From Acidobacteria bacterium Ga0077553 (lineage in GTDB: Bacteria > Acidobacteriota > Terriglobia > Bryobacterales > Bryobacteraceae), in contig LNFE01000154.1 in assembly GCA_001464575.1 (NCBI GenBank), positions 1-45,490 of the forward strand: DNA of 45,490 bases, in the 5' to 3' direction. Shown here one piece after another: positions 17,115 through 25,251 of the stretch; position 1 is the first letter of the stretch, and each line of letters opens with the position of its first letter. The position numbers were made by a program, and so were the translations under genes. The notes under the pieces are model-generated. The model saw only the letters and a program-made list of their open reading frames with translations. It did no database searches and had not been told where the DNA came from.

Positions 17115-17741
17115 CTAACCGATCGTCAAGCCGGTTTCGCGGAGGTGGGCGCGCAGCGCCGTGGCTAAGTTGTCGGGATGATCGAGCCGCAGAACAGTGA
17201 ATCCCGCGGCCTGCCCCGCGGCCACGCCCGCGTCGGAATCTTCGACGACGAGCGGGTTCGTTACGTTGAGCCGCCGGGCGCCTTCGAGGTACGGGTCGGG
17301 ATGGGGCTTCAAGCGGGTGACATCTTCAAAGCAGACGAGCGTTTCAAACCGGTGGAGCAGGCCAGCCTTGGCCAGCACAGGTTCCAACTCAGCGCGGCCC
17401 GACGAACTGACGACCGCAATCGGCAGCTCCGTCAGACCTAGAATCAGTTCGCGGGTCTCGGCGGTGATGGGAGGATTGGCCGCGGCCTTCTCGCGAAAGA
17501 GCGCCTTCTTGCGAGGATACTCCGGCCACAAGAGGTCGATATCGTAGGGCGGATCCACCCGGTGGCGCAGAACTTCCAGCATCGCCCGGTCCGTGATGCC
17601 GATACAGTTGGCGCGGTAGTCTTCCCAGGTGAGCGGAATGCCGTGGGCCGAAAGGATCTCCGTCCAGCAGGCGTAATGAAGCACTTCGGAGTCCGCCAGA
17701 ACTCCATCAAAGTCAAAGAGGATTGCGTCGTAAGCAGGCAC
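17115..17741 (-). CDS. HAD-superfamily sugar-phosphate phosphatase/phosphoglucomutase-like
   Basis: A 208-residue HAD hydrolase with a helical cap, similar to beta-phosphoglucomutase and sugar-phosphate phosphatases. Visible motifs are I, D10-x-D12 (LFDFDGVLADSE), II, SSSGR, Lys in RLKPHPDPY, and III, VVEDSDAGVAAG. The frame continues up to ATG 17762 and beyond, but that ATG overlaps the divergent MFS start codon. The GTG at 17741 stands 7 nt behind TATTCT and gives a clean N-terminus (MPAYDAILFDFDG). I prefer it, with the ATG at 17762 as the alternative. The substrate is unknown. Confidence 0.82.
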   Translation of the reverse strand: MPAYDAILFDFDGVLADSEVLHYACWTEILSAHGIPLTWEDYRANCIGITDRAMLEVLRHRVDPPYDIDLLWPEYPRKKALFREKAAANPPITAETRELILGLTELPIAVVSSSGRAELEPVLAKAGLLHRFETLVCFEDVTRLKPHPDPYLEGARRLNVTNPLVVEDSDAGVAAGQAAGFTVLRLDHPDNLATALRAHLRETGLTIG

Positions 17742-17747
17742 TCTCTG

Positions 17748-17754
17748 TAGAATA
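17748..17754. promoter_or_regulatory. Overlapping divergent -10 hexamers (HAD gene / MFS gene)
   Basis: On + TAGAAT (17748-17753) ends 7 nt before the MFS ATG at 17761. On - TATTCT (17749-17754) ends 7 nt before the HAD GTG at 17741. The hexamers share five bases, so RNA polymerase could serve only one direction at a time. Confidence 0.45.
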
Positions 17755-17760
17755 ACCCTC

Positions 17761-18905
17761 ATGCTCACTTCGCCATCGCGGTGGGTCCTTTGCGGCTTCC
17801 TGCTGGCGGGGACGACGATCAACTACCTGGATCGCCAAACGCTCAGCCTGCTCGCGCCCATGATGCGGGAAGAGCTGAACTTGAACAACGAGAAGCTCGG
17901 GCTGCTGTTCTCCTTCTTTTATTAATCGACCGGCGCAATCTGCGCTGGAGCTATGGCGGCGCCGTCCTGCTCTGGTCGCTGGTCGGATTAATGACCGCCT
18001 TCGCCACTGGCTATGCCAGCCTGGCGATCTTCCGCATTCTGTTGGGAATCACCGAGGCGCCGAACTGGCCCGGGGCTCTCAAAATCGTCTCTCGCGCGCT
18101 GCCGGAAAAAGAGCGGCCCATGGGCAACGGCATCTTCACGAGCGGGCAAAGCGTCGGAGCGCTGCTGGCGCCCCTGCTGATCCTGACGGTGGCGCAGGCG
18201 GCCGGATGGCGAATGGGCTTCGCAGCAGTGGGCTTGCTGGGCGTCGTGTGGTTCGGCGCCTGGGTCTGGTACACCCGAAGGCCGGAGTTCGCTTCCATCT
18301 GGCCGCCTCTACCGGCCGGCGGCGTGGCCGCGAGTTACGGAGCCATCCTGCGCACCAAGGCCTTCTGGTGCGTGGTCGTGATCACCAGCACTGTTAACCC
18401 GATCCTCTACTTCAATGTGAACTGGCTGCCGACGTACTTCAATCAGCAGCGAGGCATGGCGGCGGGGTCCGACGAGATGAAATGGATCTTGACCGCGATC
18501 TTCCTCGCCCTGGACCTGGGCTACATCGCCTTCGGGCTGGCCTGCTTGCGGGTGTCGCGAACGCTGGTCTTCAGCGCGGCCACTGTGCTGGTGGCCTTTG
18601 CCTCCGGGGTGCCGTGGGCCACCAGCCGGACCGAGCTGATCGCGCTGCTGGCGATCTCGAACTTCGGGCTCGGGATGTGGATGGCGATGTACCTGACGTT
18701 CACGCAAGAGATCTCGAAGGAATCTGTCTCGACGGCGATGGGTCTGCTGGGAGGCACTGGCAGCCTGGCCGGGGCCATCGTGATGTGGCTGGTGGGCGTA
18801 ATTACGGAACGAACCCATTCGTTCGACCTGCCGCTCTATGCCATCGCCGGCGCCATTGCGCTGACTTGGGTGGCTGGCATTACCCTGCAAAGAGGGAAAG
18901 CATGA
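17761..18905 (+). pseudogene. Broken MFS hexuronate/sugar-acid transporter (ACS-type)
   Basis: The 5' frame encodes 54 residues of a typical transporter start (WVLCGFLLAGTTINYLDRQ ... LGLLFSFFY) and stops at TAA 17923-17925. The next frame resumes at once with IDRRNLRWSYGGAVLLWSL and runs to 18905 with the remaining transmembrane segments. Between FY and IDRR, related transporters carry about 12 more residues of helix 2 (the GYA..Q.P.G region). So a deletion of roughly 35-40 nt combined with a frameshift is likely, not a single-base slip. No functional full-length protein is expected unless the assembly is wrong. Its end overlaps the peptidase gene start (ATGA). Confidence 0.8.
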
Positions 18906-19732
18906 AACTACTTCTCGGAGTTCTACTGGGTTCGTCCTTGCTGGCGCAGGAGCCGCACTCCTACTTTCGGGCCGGCGCGGTGGACGACGTGCGCCCCAAG
19001 GGCAACGGCGGCTGCGTTCTGATGGGCGGCAGTACGGACGTGGCTGAGGCCTTTGCCTGGATGATCGAGCGCAGCGGCAACGGCGACTTCCTGGTGCTAC
19101 GCGCCACCGGCACGGACGCCTATAATCCCTTCGTTCTCAAGCAGGGCCCGGCTAATTCCGCCGCGACGTTGATCGTCCGGACGCGGGAGGCTGCCGCGGA
19201 CCCGTTCGTCGTCGAAAAGATCCGCCAAGCGGAGGCGATCTTCCTGGCCGGCGGTGACCAATGGAACTACATCCGGCTCTGGAAGGGCACGCCGCTGGCG
19301 GCCGCCATCCAGGAGCGCATCGACGCGGGGATGCCCGTGGGCGGGACTAGCGCCGGGTTGGCGGTTCTCGGCCAACACTACTTCTCCGCCGAGTTAGACA
19401 CGATCACCTCGGCCGAAGCAGAAGCGGATCCGGCCAGCCCGAAGATCACCCTCGGAAAGGCTTTCCTGCGCGTGCCTCATTTGGAAGAAGTCATTACCGA
19501 TAGCCATTTCAGCGAGCGGAAACGGCAGGGCCGGCTCGCCGTCTTCGTCCGTCGTATCGGTGGGCCAGACGTGATGGGGTTGGGGATCGATGAGAAGACC
19601 GCCGTGCTCCTGGCGCCGGACGGCATCGGCCGGGTAGTGGGCAAAGGAGCGGCCCACATCTATCGGAACGGACGGCCGCCCCGGAGCTATGCCTCCGGGG
19701 CGGAGCTATCACTTCGTAAGCCGCGCGAATAA
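18902..19732 (+). CDS. Secreted cyanophycinase-like S51 peptidase
   Basis: A 276-residue serine peptidase of family S51. The nucleophile is S150 in GGTSAG (147-152), supported by LAGGDQWNY (115-123) and DSHFSERKRQGRL (200-212), the last being typical of cyanophycinases. A signal peptide (MKLLLGVLLGSSLLAQ) places it outside the cytoplasm, so it may degrade external cyanophycin or other isoaspartyl peptides. The start at 18902 overlaps the preceding MFS stop (ATGA). Upstream in-frame codons lie inside the MFS gene and would destroy the signal peptide. Its 3' end overlaps a convergent 62-residue gene by 24 bp. Confidence 0.85.
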   Translation: MKLLLGVLLGSSLLAQEPHSYFRAGAVDDVRPKGNGGCVLMGGSTDVAEAFAWMIERSGNGDFLVLRATGTDAYNPFVLKQGPANSAATLIVRTREAAADPFVVEKIRQAEAIFLAGGDQWNYIRLWKGTPLAAAIQERIDAGMPVGGTSAGLAVLGQHYFSAELDTITSAEAEADPASPKITLGKAFLRVPHLEEVITDSHFSERKRQGRLAVFVRRIGGPDVMGLGIDEKTAVLLAPDGIGRVVGKGAAHIYRNGRPPRSYASGAELSLRKPRE

Positions 19733-19897
19733 CCACTCGAAAGAGTCGGTGGCACTCTGGGCCAAGGCATCGACATTCGACCAGAGGACGTCGAAGTTGG
19801 AGACGAAATCAGAAGCGTGCTGGAACAGCGCATCGATTCCGCCTGTGGATTGTGGGAGAGAGGATAGGAAACTTTGCGATAGGTGTAACCAGGGCAT
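19709..19897 (-). CDS. 62-residue small protein under a sigma-54 promoter
   Basis: I do not recognise this protein. It starts MPWLHLSQSFLSSLP and has no transmembrane helix or signal peptide that I would call. It is rich in Ser, Asp, Phe, Leu and Trp, poor in Arg and Gly, and unlike the Arg/Pro/Ala-rich antisense shadows common in this DNA. The evidence that it is real is upstream: GGAGG at 19904-19908 lies 6 nt before ATG, and a near-perfect sigma-54 promoter sits at 19924-19940, predicting a start near 19914 and a leader of about 17 nt. Its 3' end overlaps the cyanophycinase gene by 24 bp on the opposite strand. Function unknown. Confidence 0.6.
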   Translation of the reverse strand: MPWLHLSQSFLSSLPQSTGGIDALFQHASDFVSNFDVLWSNVDALAQSATDSFEWLFARLTK

Positions 19898-19923
19898 CGT
19901 AAACCTCCATATAGAAACGGGGT

Positions 19924-19940
19924 AGCAATCCGCGTGCCAA
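19924..19940 (-). promoter_or_regulatory. Sigma-54 (-24/-12) promoter of the 62-residue gene
   Basis: The minus strand reads TTGGCACGCGGATTGCT, which matches the RpoN consensus TGGCACG-N4-TTGC(A/T) at every defined position with correct spacing. Transcription would begin about 12 nt beyond the GC, near 19914, just upstream of the GGAGG of the 62-residue gene. A possible activator dyad upstream is GGACAG (19992-19997) paired with CAGTCC (20014-20019), with one mismatch. No enhancer-binding protein gene is in the window. Confidence 0.7.
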
Positions 19941-20022
19941 CCGAAATGGCCCCGTTTTTGGCCCTATTCAGCTTGCGCCGTGCCCCAAATCGGACAGTTT
20001 GCCCGAAATCCGCCAGTCCCGT

Positions 20023-22215
20023 TCAGAAGGTGAACGCGAAGCCCAAGCTCAACCGTTGCTGGGAAATCTTTCCGCGTTCAAGGCGTTCCGGCATGATCTG
20101 CGGCTCGAGCGACTTTCGTAACAAATCCGGCCGAGGGCTGCAGGTATTGCGGTAGTCGAAACGCACTGTCCAGTGCGGGCTGACCCGGTAGCGCACCCCG
20201 CCCCCGACCTGCAGTCCCGTTTGGAAGATGCCGCCACCTTCGAGCGGAGGCACACTGCCAAAATCGTAGGCCGCCCGGAACATGCCAACGTTGTTCAACC
20301 CGAAGCGAAAGATGCCACGGGCCTTCGTGAACGGCGCATCGGTCAGGTGGACCAGTTGCAGCACAGGACCAGCCGCGAAATACGGGCGCCAGCGGCTTTC
20401 ACGAGGGCGCAAATGGACCAGCGCGTTATAGCTGAATTGGCGCGTCAGGAATCCGCTGCGTTGCTCGCTAATCCCCGGCACGCCCGCCAGGTCCATCGTA
20501 AAATCCCCGCGCTGGTAGCCGAAGCCAAGCTCGTGAGAAAACCAGCGGAACTGGTTGATCGTGACGGCCCCACCCAGGGCGAACGCCGGCGCGACCCGGT
20601 TGGCGGCGCGCAGCGTCAAGGTGTTGTCCGGATGATGGGGATGTGAGATCAGCAACCCCTCCGCACCAATGGACGAGTGGCTGAACACCATCAGTCCCGC
20701 CTGCACGCTGAGCTCAACGGTTGGCGGCGCCCAATCGGCGGGATCGCTCAAGACCTTCGGCGCCTTCGCCGGCGTTCCGGTGATGGTCGGTCCGGGCACA
20801 GGCCGGATGGATTGCTTGGCTTTCCGATAGTGGCGGAAGCCTTGCGTGAGAATGGAAGCCCCCTCATACCAAAGGCTCCCGCGATAGATGTCGTTGCGGA
20901 AGGTCAGCACGGTTTGCCGGACGATGCGCGAGACCCGATTGCCCCGATAGGGTCCAGGCGCGGCAGCCATGGGCTCGTCAAACCTGTGTCCGCGGAGGCA
21001 GTCGTTGAAAACCAGTACGGCGGCTTCGCGGTCGGTGACCAGAGTCTGGCCGGTCGAGTTAAAGGGTTGCTCCGGCAGCCAGGGACGAGGCACCTGCCCA
21101 ACCGATTCCACGCAGCCGGTAAACAGCAGGTCGTTCACCACCTTACTGCGCTCCCGGTCGATGTTTTCGTCGATCAGGTGAGTAAACAAGTCCCGCCCGC
21201 GGGAGAAGTTGATGCTGATGTCCTGCGTGGCCGCGGCCGTGAACACCGGCCGGTCCAACCACCGCTCCTCGGTCGCATACACGCGGAGATGATGCCGCTT
21301 GGAAAATGTGTTCAGCGCCTTGGCCCACGCCTGGACCGGTGGCTGATCGTCCAATAGCAGAAGCGACATCGGCGCCTCTTTATACTCCTGATTTTCGGCC
21401 ATCGCGCGCAGCGTGCGGTAGCGGGTAGCCGAATTCAGCGCCTCCGGCACCTGCCAGCCCGCGGCCCGGAAGGCTCGGTCAATAGCGGCAGCCTCACCGG
21501 CGAAGATCAGATTCGTGACATCGGATTCCAGCCGGCGTTCCACTGTCTGCGTCCGGTAAGGCAGGCGCTCAAGCAGATCCGCGGGCAGCGGCTCCGGCAG
21601 GCCCAGCAGCGGCGGCGGCAGCGGGGGCAGGTCCACCGGTTCGAGCAGTTCCACCACCAGTTCCGTGCCGGCCTGCAGACGGATCTCCGGCTCGGAGAAT
21701 CGGAGCAGTGTGGCGAACGCCGCCGTCGAAAAGGCCAACGCAATGGGATCCACGGCGGCCAGCGAAGTCAGCAGGCCCGACGCGCGGAAGCCCGGGGTGT
21801 TGGTCGAGCGGATTCCGCGGATGCGGCCAGTCCCATCGACCCGCTCCCGGGCGTTATCGATGGTCAACACCTGCGTGTTGATGCGCAGCCTGACGTTCTG
21901 GTCGATTTCAATTTCGGTGAACCGAATCGTCAGGGCCGCCGTCTCCCGCACAAAGCCCACCCCTACCCGGCGCACCTCGGCCACATCCCCCCACACGCGC
22001 GCCCCCGGCGAGATCCGATCCAAACCGTCCACCCGGAACGGGGCAATCAGCACCGCCTGCACCCGGTCCCCGGCCTTCGACGAGTACGAGTTCACTTCCT
22101 GCTGCAGCCGCAACTCCAGGCAGTTCTCCCGCAACGGTTCGGCAGCGGCAAACGCCGCCGGCGCGGCGACAAAGACAAGCAGCAGCGCAAGGAGTTTGGA
22201 CAACGGCCCTAGCAT
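20023..22215 (-). CDS. Envelope protein: LssY_C-like domain plus C-terminal outer-membrane beta-barrel
   Basis: A 730-residue protein with a signal peptide (ends AAFAAAE). Residues 30-210 form a secreted domain with VNSYSSKAGDRVQAVLIAPF and a repeated SPGARV / QAGTELVVEL type seen in envelope proteins. A Pro-rich linker (PPLPPPLLGLPEPLP) follows. Residues 240-400 resemble an LssY C-terminal domain (AGWQVPEALN, HHLRVYATEERW, DLFTHLIDENIDRER). Residues from about 520 to the end alternate hydrophobic strands and end in GFAFTF, a terminal aromatic typical of outer-membrane barrels. It is divergent from the FHA-transglycosylase gene with 17 bp between start codons. Its role is unknown. Confidence 0.78.
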   Translation of the reverse strand: MLGPLSKLLALLLVFVAAPAAFAAAEPLRENCLELRLQQEVNSYSSKAGDRVQAVLIAPFRVDGLDRISPGARVWGDVAEVRRVGVGFVRETAALTIRFTEIEIDQNVRLRINTQVLTIDNARERVDGTGRIRGIRSTNTPGFRASGLLTSLAAVDPIALAFSTAAFATLLRFSEPEIRLQAGTELVVELLEPVDLPPLPPPLLGLPEPLPADLLERLPYRTQTVERRLESDVTNLIFAGEAAAIDRAFRAAGWQVPEALNSATRYRTLRAMAENQEYKEAPMSLLLLDDQPPVQAWAKALNTFSKRHHLRVYATEERWLDRPVFTAAATQDISINFSRGRDLFTHLIDENIDRERSKVVNDLLFTGCVESVGQVPRPWLPEQPFNSTGQTLVTDREAAVLVFNDCLRGHRFDEPMAAAPGPYRGNRVSRIVRQTVLTFRNDIYRGSLWYEGASILTQGFRHYRKAKQSIRPVPGPTITGTPAKAPKVLSDPADWAPPTVELSVQAGLMVFSHSSIGAEGLLISHPHHPDNTLTLRAANRVAPAFALGGAVTINQFRWFSHELGFGYQRGDFTMDLAGVPGISEQRSGFLTRQFSYNALVHLRPRESRWRPYFAAGPVLQLVHLTDAPFTKARGIFRFGLNNVGMFRAAYDFGSVPPLEGGGIFQTGLQVGGGVRYRVSPHWTVRFDYRNTCSPRPDLLRKSLEPQIMPERLERGKISQQRLSLGFAFTF

Positions 22216-22219
22216 ATCG

Positions 22220-22226
22220 CAAGATA
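22220..22226. promoter_or_regulatory. Overlapping divergent -10 hexamers (LssY_C-barrel / FHA gene)
   Basis: On - TATCTT (22221-22226) ends 5 nt before the ATG at 22215. On + CAAGAT (22220-22225) ends 7 nt before the ATG at 22233. The whole intergenic region is 17 bp, neither gene has a Shine-Dalgarno sequence, and the hexamers overlap by five bases. Confidence 0.4.
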
Positions 22227-22232
22227 GAAGCG

Positions 22233-23666
22233 ATGAGTTCCGTGCCAGTTCTCCGGGTGCACACCGGTACAGATGCGAGCGACGTGCAAACCTGGCGATT
22301 TCAGACTACTTTTCACATTGGCCGGGCCGATGAGTGTGAACTCAAGATCGCCGATAGCCACATCAGCCGCAAACATGCGATTGTCTCCTTTCAGCAGGGG
22401 CAGTGGTGGGTGCAGGATCTGAACAGCGCCAACGGCATTCTCGTGAACGGCGAGCGAATACCGGGCGCGCCGGTAGCGCCGAATCTCACTGTCCGGCTGG
22501 GGCTCGAAGGCCCGTGGGTGTGGTTTGAACTGGAACAGGCCCCCGAGCCTGCCGCCCCGCCTGCCGCGGCAGATGCCGCGCCCAGTCAAACGATGGTGCT
22601 TAAGAAGTACACCGAAAAGTACCTCACCCCCGGCGGCAAGGACGAAGTCGTGGGCCAGCAGACCATGATGATCCGCAGCGCCTTTCAACGGGTGCAGAAG
22701 AAGCAGCGTTCGAAGTTCGCGCTGGCGCTCGGCGGCGTGGCGCTGGTGGCGTGCGGCATCGCGGGCTATGCCTACTATCAACATCGGCAGTTGAGCGAAC
22801 GGAAGGCGCTGGCGCAAGAGCTGTTCTATCAGATGAAGGCGCTCGATGTCGACATCGCTAATGTCCGGTCCGAGAACGTCGCCATGTACCGCTCCCGCCG
22901 GATGGAGATGGAGAAGAACTACGAAAAGTTCCTCACCACGTTGAAGGTCTACGACCCGAAGATGAGCGAGCAGGACCGGCTGATCATGCGCATCTCGCGG
23001 GTGTTCGGCGAATGCGAACTCGACATGCCGCCCGGCTTCAAGGAAGAGGTCGAGAACTACATCAAGAAGTGGCAGGGCTCGGGCCGGTATAAGGCGGCCG
23101 TCCAACGGGCCAAGGAAAACGGCTATACCCCGCGGATCACCAACCAACTGCTGAGCCAGGGCCTGCCGCCGCAGTTCTTCTATCTCGCCATGCAGGAAAG
23201 CAACTTCGATCCGTTCATCAGCGGGCCGGAAACCTACATGGGCATCGCCAAAGGCATGTGGCAGTTCATCCCGGAAACCGGCGCGAAATACGGTTTGCAG
23301 ATCGGACCGCTCGCGGACATGCGGCGGCCCGATACGAGCGACGATCGCCACAATTGGGAGAAGGCCACCGTAGCGGCCTCCCGCTACTTGAAGGACCTTT
23401 ATTCCACCGACGCTCTGGCCAGCGGCTTATTGGTCATGGCTTCCTACAACTGGGGCGAGGGCCGCGTCATCAAACGCATTAAGAGCCTGCCTGGCAACGC
23501 GCGCGAACGCAATTTCTGGCGGCTCCTGACCGAATACCGGTCCGACATTCCGCAGGAGACCTACGACTACGTGTTCTATATCGTTTCGGCCGCTGTGATC
23601 GGCGAGAACCCGCGCCTGTTCGGCTTTGATTTCGACAACCCGCTCGGCGAGTTGGAGAAGCGCTAG
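22233..23666 (+). CDS. FHA - transmembrane - lytic transglycosylase (SLT) fusion
   Basis: A 477-residue inner-membrane protein. Residues 20-95 are an FHA domain (GR at 30-31, SRKHA 45-49, NSANGILVNG 64-73) that should bind phosphothreonine in the cytoplasm. Residues 105-160 form a linker with two QTM motifs (SQTMVLKK, GQQTMMIR). Residues 161-182 are a membrane helix. Residues 185-290 look helical or coiled. Residues 303-415 form an SLT lytic transglycosylase domain with catalytic E322 (AMQESNFDPF), GIAKGMWQFIPETG and ASYNWGEG. It probably cleaves peptidoglycan glycan strands under phospho-signal control (inference). Its TAG overlaps the fpg GTG (TAGTG). Confidence 0.85.
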   Translation: MSSVPVLRVHTGTDASDVQTWRFQTTFHIGRADECELKIADSHISRKHAIVSFQQGQWWVQDLNSANGILVNGERIPGAPVAPNLTVRLGLEGPWVWFELEQAPEPAAPPAAADAAPSQTMVLKKYTEKYLTPGGKDEVVGQQTMMIRSAFQRVQKKQRSKFALALGGVALVACGIAGYAYYQHRQLSERKALAQELFYQMKALDVDIANVRSENVAMYRSRRMEMEKNYEKFLTTLKVYDPKMSEQDRLIMRISRVFGECELDMPPGFKEEVENYIKKWQGSGRYKAAVQRAKENGYTPRITNQLLSQGLPPQFFYLAMQESNFDPFISGPETYMGIAKGMWQFIPETGAKYGLQIGPLADMRRPDTSDDRHNWEKATVAASRYLKDLYSTDALASGLLVMASYNWGEGRVIKRIKSLPGNARERNFWRLLTEYRSDIPQETYDYVFYIVSAAVIGENPRLFGFDFDNPLGELEKR

Positions 23667-24475
23667 TGCCGGAGCTGCCCGAGGCGGAATATATGGTCCG
23701 CCGGCTCGCCGAGTGCGCCCCGGCTACGAAGATTCGCGAGGTCACCATCCTGCGGCCCAGCCTAATCGCGCCGCAATCGCCCGACGAACTCGCGGCCACC
23801 GTGCAGGGGCGCAAAGTGCTCGGCTACGCCCGCCGGGCGAAGAACGTGCTCCTGCACCTCGATAAGGGTTGGACGCTGCGCGTGCAACTCGGCATGACCG
23901 GCCACTTCTTCTGGGTCCCCGATGCCCGCCAGTTGCCGCGCTTCACCCGCGTCTGGTTCGCCCTGCCCGGCGGCGCCGCGTTTGTATTTGAAGACTCCCG
24001 GACCTTCGGCAACGTGCACGTCCACCGGACGGAGGAGTTGCCCGCCGTGTTTGCCGCCTACGGGCCCGAGCCACTCGACGATGCCTTCACCTGGCAACAG
24101 TTAAAGGCCAGCGCCGCCCGCGCCAAGGGACCGGTGAAGCCCTTCCTGCTCGACCAGTCCAAGGTCGTAGGCCTCGGTAACATCTGGGCGGCGGAGAGCT
24201 TGTTCACTGCCCGCATCGCGCCCCACCGGCCCCTGCCGGGGTTAACCGACCCGGAATGGAAAGCGCTCCACAAGGCGATTCGGAAGACGCTGGCGGCAGC
24301 CATCGAGAACACCTTCCGGGTCACCGCCTCGGCTGATGAGTTCCCGGAAGCGGACCTGCTTGCCTGCTTCGTCTACGGCCGCAGCGGCGAGCCGTGCCGC
24401 CGTTGCCACGAGCTGATTGCCCGCTTCGTGCAGGCGGGCCGCAGCACGTTCCATTGCCCTCGCTGCCAGCATTAG
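23666..24475 (+). CDS. Formamidopyrimidine-DNA glycosylase / endonuclease VIII family
   Basis: A 269-residue base-excision repair glycosylase/AP lyase. The N-terminus MPELPEAE provides the catalytic P2 and E3. GMTGHFFW and FEDSRTFG are family motifs, DQSKVVGLGNIWAAE matches the helix-two-turn-helix, and the C-terminus holds a four-cysteine zinc finger (C244, C247, C264, C267). Fpg (MutM) and Nei are hard to separate by eye; the general pattern favours Fpg. The start is GTG, overlapping the upstream stop as TAGTG, so it is translated with the FHA-transglycosylase gene. Confidence 0.9.
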   Translation: MPELPEAEYMVRRLAECAPATKIREVTILRPSLIAPQSPDELAATVQGRKVLGYARRAKNVLLHLDKGWTLRVQLGMTGHFFWVPDARQLPRFTRVWFALPGGAAFVFEDSRTFGNVHVHRTEELPAVFAAYGPEPLDDAFTWQQLKASAARAKGPVKPFLLDQSKVVGLGNIWAAESLFTARIAPHRPLPGLTDPEWKALHKAIRKTLAAAIENTFRVTASADEFPEADLLACFVYGRSGEPCRRCHELIARFVQAGRSTFHCPRCQH

Positions 24476-24489
24476 TGCCACAATCGGGC

Positions 24490-25251
24490 ATGCGAGTTTT
24501 TCTGGCCCTGCTGTTGCCGCTGCTCGGTTGGAGCGCCTGCAAAGAGGTCCGCGTGCTGACGTACAACATCCACCATGGCGAAGGGATCGATGGCAAGTTC
24601 GACCTCGAACGCATCGCCAAGGTGATCCGCCAAAGCCGTGCCGATATCGTGGCGCTGCAGGAGGTGGACCAACGCACCAAACGCGTTGGGGGCGTCGATA
24701 CGCTCGCGGCACTCGGCGAACTGACCAACCGGCGGCCCCTGTTCGGCAAGTCCATGAGCTACGACGGCGGCGAATACGGCAACGCCCTGCTCGTGCGCGG
24801 CAACATCCTCCGCCACAGCGTCCACCCCATTCCGGCTTCGCCGAACCGCGAGCCGCGCTCCATCCTTCGCGCGGAAGTCCGCCTGCGGGACTGCGCCCAC
24901 CCGATTCTCATCATGGCCACCCATTGGGACCATCAGTCGCAGCCAGACCGGATGGCCGGAGCGGAATTGGCCAACAAATTGGCGAACGATTCGCCCGACC
25001 TGCCAGCCATTCTGGCGGGCGACTTCAACGCCAACCCCACCAATGCCGCCGTGAAGTTTCTGAGCGGAACCTGGATGATCAGCGGCGCGAGCGCCGAGCT
25101 GCATACCTATCCCGTGGAACAGCCGAAGGTGCAGCTCGACTACATCCTCGCGCGGCCAACCGCAGCGTGGACCCTCCGCGATGCCACGGTGCTGCCGGAG
25201 ATTCTGGCGAGCGACCATCGCCCGCTATTGGCCACCCTGCGGCTTTACTAA
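24490..25251 (+). CDS. Secreted endonuclease/exonuclease/phosphatase-family protein
   Basis: A 253-residue EEP-fold hydrolase. The family residues appear in order: YNIHHGEG, QEVD, THWD, GDFNANP and SDHRPL, which build the metal-dependent phosphodiesterase site. The start at 24490 gives a signal peptide (MRVFLALLLPLLGWSAC); a Cys at the cleavage site raises, weakly, the chance of a lipoprotein. The frame is open to 24394, but that part overlaps fpg. The substrate may be nucleic acid or a phospholipid/inositol phosphate. CACAAT lies 5 nt before ATG. The 3' end overlaps the convergent hydrolase gene by 27 bp. Confidence 0.85.
   Translation: MRVFLALLLPLLGWSACKEVRVLTYNIHHGEGIDGKFDLERIAKVIRQSRADIVALQEVDQRTKRVGGVDTLAALGELTNRRPLFGKSMSYDGGEYGNALLVRGNILRHSVHPIPASPNREPRSILRAEVRLRDCAHPILIMATHWDHQSQPDRMAGAELANKLANDSPDLPAILAGDFNANPTNAAVKFLSGTWMISGASAELHTYPVEQPKVQLDYILARPTAAWTLRDATVLPEILASDHRPLLATLRLY

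Noticed and set aside
17905..17930. Programmed frameshift in the MFS gene
   Set aside because: A frameshift alone would leave about 12 conserved residues of helix 2 unexplained; a deletion fits better.
19733..22232. dif site at the skew switch
   Set aside because: No sequence resembling a 28-bp XerCD palindrome was seen; only the skew supports a terminus.
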